This document shows positions 5,373 through 10,673 of a stretch of 10,673 nt of DNA, one piece after another; within the stretch, counting starts at the first letter, position 1; the number at the start of each line of letters is the position of its first letter. The stretch is taken from positions 1 through 10,673 of the forward strand of contig CANMGM010000058.1 in NCBI GenBank assembly GCA_947497195.1, in the 5' to 3' direction. The notes under the pieces are model-generated. The model had not been told where the DNA came from, did no database searches, and saw nothing but the letters and a program-made list of their open reading frames with translations. The DNA is from Bacteroidota bacterium. GTDB taxonomy: Bacteria > Bacteroidota > Bacteroidia > M30B66. Made by a program: the position numbers and the translations under genes.

Positions 5373-7694
5373 CTATGAATTTAATTGATTATTGTTTATA
5401 CGGTTTGCAGAGTTTGCCGCAATCGGATTGGGTCTTTTTAATGTGAAAAAAATCAGCGAAAGCAGTAAAATCAAACCCAAGGTGAAAACTAATTTAATGC
5501 CTGAATTATCGTTTTTATCTGGAAAATCTGTATTGTCGACAGAGGGTGCAACCAGGTTTTCGCGCAGGTATTCGTCGCTGAGTCTGGTTCTGTATTCATT
5601 TATGTATTGAGCGTATTTTGATGTATTCCAGCCCGTTAGTGCAGAAAGGTTTTGTACTTCGCGCTGTCTCCTATGAATCAAATCAACGATGTATTGTTGA
5701 CCTTCTTTACAGGAAAGATCGCCTTGAGCAGGATGCGTAAGTATGTACCTGCCTTGAAAATTCTCACGGTTCGGTGTCTCCTGAAAATTCAGGTCCTGAG
5801 GAAAATAACTCCGACCGTAACGAACATGCAGCCGTGTAAAAAACACCTGACTATTATTTACACCTGTGGCCCAGTTGACCCCAGCACGGGTAAGGTCGGC
5901 ATCAAGTGGTGGAGGACCTACACATGGATCGCATTTCATGCCGTTCCACGATGGTGTAACATTCCACGCATATTCTAGAAATACTGCGTCTTTTTGTCGA
6001 GCCCACTGTCTGTCAAATACTGATTTATAAAATTTACCAAATCTTTCCTCAATATTGAGTGGAACGTGTTTATCGGTCGGGATTTTTACGGTTCGGTAGT
6101 TTGTACACTCAATTCTGCCTTTTTTTGAAAAAGCATAAACGATCATATCCTGTTCTCCGTTTGCATTTGCCATGCCCAGTCTGAGGGGCAGCATGAATTT
6201 CGGTGAATCAAATTCAATTTGGATTGGCCTCAATTCGTTAAACCCCAATTTTTCCTGTTCTTCAAGATTTACTTTTACCACAAAGAATTTCATATTGCTC
6301 TTGATGTATGGCTCTAAAACAGCATCCGCATTTGGCGGTATTTTATACCCATTTTCAATCAGCCAGGTTCTCAATCCTCCCGATTCCTTCGCCGACAATA
6401 TTAGAATGTCATATTCTCCAATGGAATAACGCGCTTCGATTTTTACGCCACGCTTATTTTTTCCTGTGGTGCTCATTGGCATCATTCTTTCGGCTACCGA
6501 AGGATAATCCATTGAACTTCTGGAATCCTCATAAACATATTTGTAGCATGGGTTTTCGTCGTAATATTCAACCAAACGAGGACCTGAGTATTCATCCAAT
6601 AAACGGAAAAGGGAAGCATCTGCAACCCTTATTTGTTCGCGTTGAAGTACTACCGGTACCGGAACAACCATTGCAAAATCTTTGACATCGCCCTGAAAGT
6701 CGCTATTCATTGTAATAACCGAGCGTAGACCATCTCGCACTAAAATTACCTGAGACGATTTATTGAATAGTTTAGCATCTGCTTTTGCTACGTAAAATCC
6801 GCAAAATGCATAGGCTATATTGAATGCCGAGGCACCGGTAACAATCAATAGAAATGCAGCCGCTACCTTTACCGCTTTGCCGGGATGAGGCAAATACCAG
6901 TTAAAACGCTTCGCTTTAAAAATGTAGTCTATCCCCCATGTTATGGGTGAAGCAATAAAAAGAGCCCATATTGGGGCGGTATGAACCTGTACGAATGCCT
7001 GTAAATAAAAACTCAGGCAGGCTACTCCGGCCGACCAAAGAATACGTGCAAGCCTATGGTTCGGGGTGCTTACCGGATCGGTAATCATAAAAAAACTGAA
7101 TAGCAAAAGCGATCCGCTAAAGTATTTGTGCGTCAGTACGTCCCACTCCCAACCCTGATACACAATTAAGCGCGAAAAGTCCAACAAAAACAGTGTGCCA
7201 AGAAATGCAATTCCAGTATCAATACGATTCGATTTTTGCAGAACCATGAAACCCGCAGCACCGATGATTAACAAGAGCAATGTTGAGCTTCCCCACTGAC
7301 CGGGCGATACCCATCCGCGGTTAAAAAGAAGTATGGAAATAACGATTCCAAAGTTTGCAGGGTTAAAAATATGTTTCCCCTTAAAGCGTATAAGGAACTT
7401 ACCTGTAATGGCTAATGTTCCTGCAAGTACTAACATCCACCATTGATCTGTTTTAAAAAGCAGTGTAAGGCCAAGTCCTGTGATTAAGGCACTTTTAAGC
7501 GAATCGAGATTGATTTTATTCAATCTGATAAATAGATACTGCACCGAAAGAACTGTTGGTGCAAGAATGCAGAAATTAAACATTTCATCCTGCCAATTCA
7601 AATGCCAGATGCCATACAGCAAGAATGTTGATAGGAAAACGAGTTGCCAGTTGCGCGGATCGCGATTTAGTAGTAGCCAGAATGTACGGGTCAT
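5373..7694 (-). CDS. Fusion of RnfD/NqrB-like membrane domain and DUF2330 domain
   Basis: This is an integral membrane protein of 773 residues counted from the ATG at 7694; a GTG eight codons upstream is possible but less likely. Residues about 16-298 form some ten or eleven hydrophobic segments. They carry two marks of the NQR2/RnfD family: FNPANFG (residues 110-116), and SGS followed by FFMITDPVSTP (193-211), which corresponds to the family's MATDP-type motif. The SGAT-type motif that carries covalent FMN in active RnfD/NqrB is not visible, nor is a GSIGE-like motif. From about residue 298 the protein reads as DUF2330 (CGFYVAKADAKLF, then FAMVVPVPV), a domain usually placed outside the cytoplasm, ending near 720. 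It includes a CDPC at 588-591 before a proline-rich stretch. A final hydrophobic anchor lies at about 735-752, followed by basic KRPNP. Function is unknown: electron transfer is doubtful without the flavin site, and a membrane-anchored sensing or binding role is a guess. No Rnf or Nqr partner genes are nearby. Confidence 0.85.
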   Translation of the reverse strand: MTRTFWLLLNRDPRNWQLVFLSTFLLYGIWHLNWQDEMFNFCILAPTVLSVQYLFIRLNKINLDSLKSALITGLGLTLLFKTDQWWMLVLAGTLAITGKFLIRFKGKHIFNPANFGIVISILLFNRGWVSPGQWGSSTLLLLIIGAAGFMVLQKSNRIDTGIAFLGTLFLLDFSRLIVYQGWEWDVLTHKYFSGSLLLFSFFMITDPVSTPNHRLARILWSAGVACLSFYLQAFVQVHTAPIWALFIASPITWGIDYIFKAKRFNWYLPHPGKAVKVAAAFLLIVTGASAFNIAYAFCGFYVAKADAKLFNKSSQVILVRDGLRSVITMNSDFQGDVKDFAMVVPVPVVLQREQIRVADASLFRLLDEYSGPRLVEYYDENPCYKYVYEDSRSSMDYPSVAERMMPMSTTGKNKRGVKIEARYSIGEYDILILSAKESGGLRTWLIENGYKIPPNADAVLEPYIKSNMKFFVVKVNLEEQEKLGFNELRPIQIEFDSPKFMLPLRLGMANANGEQDMIVYAFSKKGRIECTNYRTVKIPTDKHVPLNIEERFGKFYKSVFDRQWARQKDAVFLEYAWNVTPSWNGMKCDPCVGPPPLDADLTRAGVNWATGVNNSQVFFTRLHVRYGRSYFPQDLNFQETPNRENFQGRYILTHPAQGDLSCKEGQQYIVDLIHRRQREVQNLSALTGWNTSKYAQYINEYRTRLSDEYLRENLVAPSVDNTDFPDKNDNSGIKLVFTLGLILLLSLIFFTLKRPNPIAANSANRINNNQLNS

Positions 7695-7790
7695 GGTAAA
7701 TAGGATTAGAATTACCACGCCCTATGAAATCTCTTAAATTAGGTTCAAAGAATCATTTTAATTATACTTAAAATTCAATTTATGAGTTGG

Positions 7791-9086
7791 TTATGTTTTT
7801 CTATGGAGCTTTGTAAAGCCCGATTGAAGCAGTAAAATCTCGCGATTGTGAATAATAGTTTCGGCTATTTCGGGGGCCTGTCTTCTCCACATTTCTACCT
7901 GAATCCGTGCACGACGCAATTGCAATTGATCCCACCAGAGTACGCTTAAATATGTAAGTCGCGGCAGAAAAGGCAGGAGCAGAATAAATTTGGTATCGAT
8001 AAGTAAGAGGGCAAGGGTAAGGAGCAGATACATCAAATAACTCGATAGGGCAGCCATTCCGAACATAACCGAACTTCTGAATTTTGGATGAAATTTGGTT
8101 TTACGCACCGCACGTTGCGTGAGCCAAAGCGTGATTGCATGTAAAATGAGACTGAAAATTGCTGGTAGAAAGCCAAGCATTAAAAACACGGTTTGCCATG
8201 ATGGGACTCGTTTACCGAAGTATTCAATAGGGATTCCCATTTTTCGGATGGCTTTCCCGGTGTTTTCTGCATCATGAACAATTTTTTCGCTCGACTGGTG
8301 AGCGAATAAACGCTCGAGCGATTGTTTTTCCTTTGCAAATCGGAATGGTTTTGAATACCAAGCTTTTAATATTGGATAACGGACTTCGCTGCGGCAAAAA
8401 TCGAGCAGCACTTCTGTGCCTTCATCGGCGGCATGGTCGGGAATGATAAGCAGTTCGCGCCGCATTCCGTCATACAACACTTCATTGAACAAACGTATCG
8501 CCTTTGCCGGTTCATTTCTCCAAATCGCTTCCAAATCGCCAAAAACGCAAGCTTTTCCGAAATTAAGCATCAATTCGCTTCGGAAATAATAAGGATGTGT
8601 GTAGTTGATGCCAACCGGAATTACCGGAATCGGATTTGTCCAGCCACGCTGTTCCATTGCCCCGAGCCAGATTCGCGCCGTACCTTTGCGCAGCGAACGT
8701 AAGCGCTTTTCAACCACGCAGTTTCCTTCCGAAAAAATGAGGATTATTCCACCTTTATCAAGAATCGAATTGCACAGATCGAAGGTGCCTTTGTTTCGTT
8801 CCAAGTTCTCTGCGCCTTCTTCCAAACGGTAAATGGGAATCATGTTCAGCCTCTTGAGAATGGCCGCTGCCAGCGGTTTACGAAATACATCCGACCGCAC
8901 CAAAAAATGAATGTCGCGCTTGAGCGTCAAGGCCACAACAATGGCATCGAGGAAAGAGTTGGGATGGTTGCAGGCCAAAATCGCAGCGCCTTTGCGCGGA
9001 ACATGCTGCAGCGATTGAATAAAGATGCGCTTGAAATGGATGCGCATCCAGAAACGAAGAATGAGATGAAAAAATCGGTAAAGCAC
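7791..9086 (-). CDS. PlsC-like lysophospholipid/glycerol acyltransferase with C-terminal membrane domain
   Basis: This member of the LPLAT superfamily is likely to transfer an acyl group to a lysophosphatidate or glycerol-phosphate type acceptor at the inner membrane. The reading starts at the GTG at 9086; an in-frame TAG seven codons upstream limits the start, and the first ATG (9047) would cut the N-terminal helix. Motif I is NHPNSFLD (residues 40-47) with five residues between His41 and Asp47, where the canonical HX4D has four. Motif III is FSEGN (118-122, Glu120 and Gly121 kept). Motif IV is PVIPVGINY (154-162). At 431 residues it is far longer than PlsC (about 240). The extra C-terminal half contains three hydrophobic segments at about 298-322, 338-363 and 367-385. 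The gene begins 36 bases after cdsA, whose substrate is the phosphatidate a PlsC-type enzyme makes, so shared phospholipid synthesis is likely. The exact acceptor is not known. Confidence 0.88.
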   Translation of the reverse strand: MLYRFFHLILRFWMRIHFKRIFIQSLQHVPRKGAAILACNHPNSFLDAIVVALTLKRDIHFLVRSDVFRKPLAAAILKRLNMIPIYRLEEGAENLERNKGTFDLCNSILDKGGIILIFSEGNCVVEKRLRSLRKGTARIWLGAMEQRGWTNPIPVIPVGINYTHPYYFRSELMLNFGKACVFGDLEAIWRNEPAKAIRLFNEVLYDGMRRELLIIPDHAADEGTEVLLDFCRSEVRYPILKAWYSKPFRFAKEKQSLERLFAHQSSEKIVHDAENTGKAIRKMGIPIEYFGKRVPSWQTVFLMLGFLPAIFSLILHAITLWLTQRAVRKTKFHPKFRSSVMFGMAALSSYLMYLLLTLALLLIDTKFILLLPFLPRLTYLSVLWWDQLQLRRARIQVEMWRRQAPEIAETIIHNREILLLQSGFTKLHRKT

Positions 9087-9122
9087 GACGTTGGTGCGGT
9101 AAAACTACAAAGTTTCGGGCAA

Positions 9123-9971
9123 TTACGAAGTGCCCAGATACAACAGAATCCAGTAAACCGGTGCCGAAAGCAGCGCCGAATCGAAGCGATCGAGAATTCC
9201 GCCATGACCTGGAAGGATATTTCCGCTGTCTTTTACTCCGGCTTGACGCTTCAGCATCGACTCGAACAAATCGCCCGCCGTTCCAGTAATGGAAAGCAGA
9301 ACGCCGATGCCAATCCATTCAATGACCCCAAATTTTCCCAAATGCGAAAATGCAGCTACGCCCAATAAGCCAGATGCCACCATGCCGCCTATAAATCCTT
9401 CCACCGTTTTTTTCGGCGATAAGCGTTCGAACAATTTACGTTTCCCGAAAAAACGGCCCGCAAAGTAAGCGCCGGTATCAGAGGCCCACATGAAAAAGAA
9501 GAAAAACAAAATATACCAGGGCTGATAGTTTCCGTCCGAATCGAATGATGCAGAAATGATTAATCCCAGCGGAATAGCCAAGTAGGCAATTCCAAATAGG
9601 CTAAAAGCTAAATTTTCCAGCGGTTTGGTTTGATTCCGAAACAATTCGGCAACAAATAAGACTAAAATAAACACAAACAAAAGCCCGAGCGCTAAAAAAT
9701 AATCGCGAGGGAAAAGCATATCGAGCCTAAGAAAGCCGGGTAGTACAGCCAAAATGCCATACACGACTAAAGCCAGCCATATCGTAAGGATCCGATTGGG
9801 TTTTACCGGCTCATTGTAAGCCCTTACAATTTTGAAAAGTTCAAAGAGTCCGAGTATCAGAATGATTGCAAACAATACAATTGCAGCATAGACCGAAAAA
9901 TAAATCGCACCCACAAAGCCAAGCCCAAGGGTAAGCGCTGTTAAAATTCGCAGCTGTAAGTTGCGATCCAC
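9123..9971 (-). CDS. cdsA: Phosphatidate cytidylyltransferase (CDP-diglyceride synthase)
   Basis: This enzyme uses CTP to convert phosphatidic acid to CDP-diacylglycerol, the branch point for all bacterial phospholipids, in the inner membrane. The 282-residue length and about eight hydrophobic segments are typical. The CDP-diglyceride synthase signature is complete near the C-terminus: SMLKR (238-242), KDSG (247-250), LPGHGG (253-258) and the catalytic metal-binding DRFD (261-264). A conserved SPKKTVEGFIGG segment occurs at 185-196, and SDTGAY in the cytoplasmic loop near 164-169. The start is a GTG at 9971, four bases after the stop of the DUF2007 gene, with no in-frame ATG near, so translation is probably coupled. 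It lies between the ftsH/DUF2007 pair and the acyltransferase in what looks like one operon. Confidence 0.97.
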   Translation of the reverse strand: MDRNLQLRILTALTLGLGFVGAIYFSVYAAIVLFAIILILGLFELFKIVRAYNEPVKPNRILTIWLALVVYGILAVLPGFLRLDMLFPRDYFLALGLLFVFILVLFVAELFRNQTKPLENLAFSLFGIAYLAIPLGLIISASFDSDGNYQPWYILFFFFFMWASDTGAYFAGRFFGKRKLFERLSPKKTVEGFIGGMVASGLLGVAAFSHLGKFGVIEWIGIGVLLSITGTAGDLFESMLKRQAGVKDSGNILPGHGGILDRFDSALLSAPVYWILLYLGTS

Positions 9972-9975
9972 TCAA

Positions 9976-10188
9976 TTAGCGACTTTGCTGAAACGCTTCG
10001 ATGATGGCCTTTGCGCGCTCCGCATCACTGTTTTGAACGTACAATTCAGATTCTGCCGTCGAAGGGAATGCCGAATCCGAGTGGTCGATTAAACTTGTTG
10101 CAATGCCTTCGGCTTCAAGCATATTTTTAACAATTGCTACATGTGTAGCATCTGAATCAGATAGTATGAGTGTCCAGTTAGCGTCCAT
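9976..10188 (-). CDS. DUF2007-type small protein
   Basis: This is a soluble protein of 70 residues with no signal peptide or membrane segment. It fits the DUF2007 (putative signal-transducing) family: an N-terminal WTLILSDSDATHVAIVKNML segment, then EAEGIATSLID, and a closing ELYVQNSDAERAKAIIEAF helix, in the beta-alpha-beta-beta-alpha order of ACT/PII-like small folds. The alpha helix after the first strand and the aligned acidic residues match known members. Its function is not established in the family. The ATG is at 10188, 20 bases after ftsH. Its stop is four bases before the GTG of cdsA, which makes a role connected with the membrane protease or lipid synthesis plausible but unproven. 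Confidence 0.85.
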   Translation of the reverse strand: MDANWTLILSDSDATHVAIVKNMLEAEGIATSLIDHSDSAFPSTAESELYVQNSDAERAKAIIEAFQQSR

Positions 10189-10208
10189 AGTGTATGTAGC
10201 AATTTGTT

Positions 10209-10673
10209 TTATTCGGTTGAATTTGTGTTCTCTGAAACTTCGGCGCCAGGCTCTGGTGTGCTAGTTGGTTCTGGAGTTTCGCTCTGAGCAGTAGGCGTTG
10301 CTGTATTAGTTTCGGGATGGTCAGCGTTTTCCTTCAATGCTTTCGACATTTCACCGGCTGTTGCCGTTCCTGCGTCTTCCTTGTCGAAAGGTCGCTTCCC
10401 GAAAATTTCTTCCAGATCTTCGCGGAAAATCACTTCCTGCTCAAGAAGTTTAACAGCAAGTTTCTCGAGTTTATCTTTATTCTCTGTGAGGATTTTCTTG
10501 GTTCGGGCATAGGCCATATCCACCAGTTTTTTCACTTCCTCGTCGATAATCTCGGCGGTGTGTTCGCTATATGGTTTCCCAAATGCGTATTCCTGTTGAC
10601 CGGTCGAATCGTAGAAGCTGATATTGCCGATGCGTTCGTTCAATCCATAAATGCTCACAATCGAGTACGCCGA
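10209..10673 (-). CDS. ftsH: FtsH membrane AAA+ zinc metalloprotease, C-terminal part only
   Basis: This is the final 154 residues of FtsH, the hexameric inner-membrane protease that extracts and degrades membrane and regulatory proteins. The upstream part, including the AAA+ module and the HEXXH zinc site, lies beyond the right edge. The visible part contains YGLNERIGNISF and the motif GQQEYAFGKPYSE, then the helical bundle AEIIDEEVKKLVDMAY to LLEQEVIFREDLEEIFGKRPF that ends the peptidase domain. The last 56 residues form a low-complexity tail rich in Thr, Pro, Glu, Ser and Ala, a variable extension common in Bacteroidota FtsH. Reading frame is open to the edge. The first visible residues are internal, so the GTG at 10658 is not a start. 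It precedes the DUF2007 gene by 20 bases, suggesting an ftsH-led operon. Confidence 0.97.
   Translation of the reverse strand, partial: SAYSIVSIYGLNERIGNISFYDSTGQQEYAFGKPYSEHTAEIIDEEVKKLVDMAYARTKKILTENKDKLEKLAVKLLEQEVIFREDLEEIFGKRPFDKEDAGTATAGEMSKALKENADHPETNTATPTAQSETPEPTSTPEPGAEVSENTNSTE

Noticed and set aside
7755..7774. Perfect seven-base inverted repeat ATTTTAA/TTAAAAT with a six-base loop after the acyltransferase gene
   Set aside because: The stem is entirely A and T and no T run follows on either strand, so it does not support a terminator.
7746..7778. TTG and ATTCTTTG spaced by 22 bases upstream of the RnfD-like/DUF2330 gene
   Set aside because: The second box lacks the TA of the -7 consensus, so the match is too poor to report as a promoter.
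8878..9368. Open frames on both strands across the cdsA/acyltransferase junction
   Set aside because: They overlap two well-supported genes antisense or out of frame, and their translations are basic and Arg/Ser-rich without any known motif.
10656..10658. GTG as a start codon for a separate short gene at the right edge
   Set aside because: The frame stays open to the edge and the preceding residues continue the FtsH sequence, so this is an internal codon.

Overview
The window looks like a contig from a member of the Bacteroidota. A large secreted protein ends in a type IX secretion (T9SS) C-terminal sorting domain. Several gene starts are preceded by TAnnTTTG boxes, the -7 element of Bacteroidota sigma factors, and there are no clear Shine-Dalgarno sequences. 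The FtsH C-terminus and the Nudix/NrtR-like protein also resemble the forms usual in that phylum. No narrower taxon can be supported. All eight genes are on the minus strand, so transcription runs from high to low coordinates. There are no tRNAs, rRNAs, CRISPR arrays or insertion sequences.

In transcription order, 10673-7791 holds the 3' end of ftsH, a 70-residue DUF2007-type protein, cdsA (phosphatidate cytidylyltransferase) and a large membrane-linked PlsC-like acyltransferase. Gaps are 20, 4 and 36 bases, so this is probably one operon joining membrane proteolysis to phospholipid synthesis. Next, 7694-5373 encodes an unusual fusion of an RnfD/NqrB-like multispanning membrane domain with a DUF2330 domain and a C-terminal anchor. 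Then come a single-gene acyl-CoA dehydrogenase (5294-4155) and a thioredoxin (4048-3731), each with its own -7 box. The thioredoxin gene is followed by a convincing intrinsic terminator.

The region 3666-568 encodes a secreted protein of about 1032 residues, with roughly 14 propeller-type repeats of 41 residues, three Ig/PKD-like modules and a T9SS sorting domain. The last gene (505-1) is a truncated NrtR-like protein with a degenerate Nudix box. It has its own promoter-like sequence overlapped by two direct repeats spaced 21 bases apart, a possible autoregulatory operator.

The first ten bases match the 3' end of the Illumina adapter exactly, so the left edge is probably adapter-contaminated and the last codons read there are not genomic. 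Apart from the operon, the genes look like independent units. The best leads for novelty are the RnfD-like/DUF2330 fusion and the tandem repeat in front of the NrtR-like gene.
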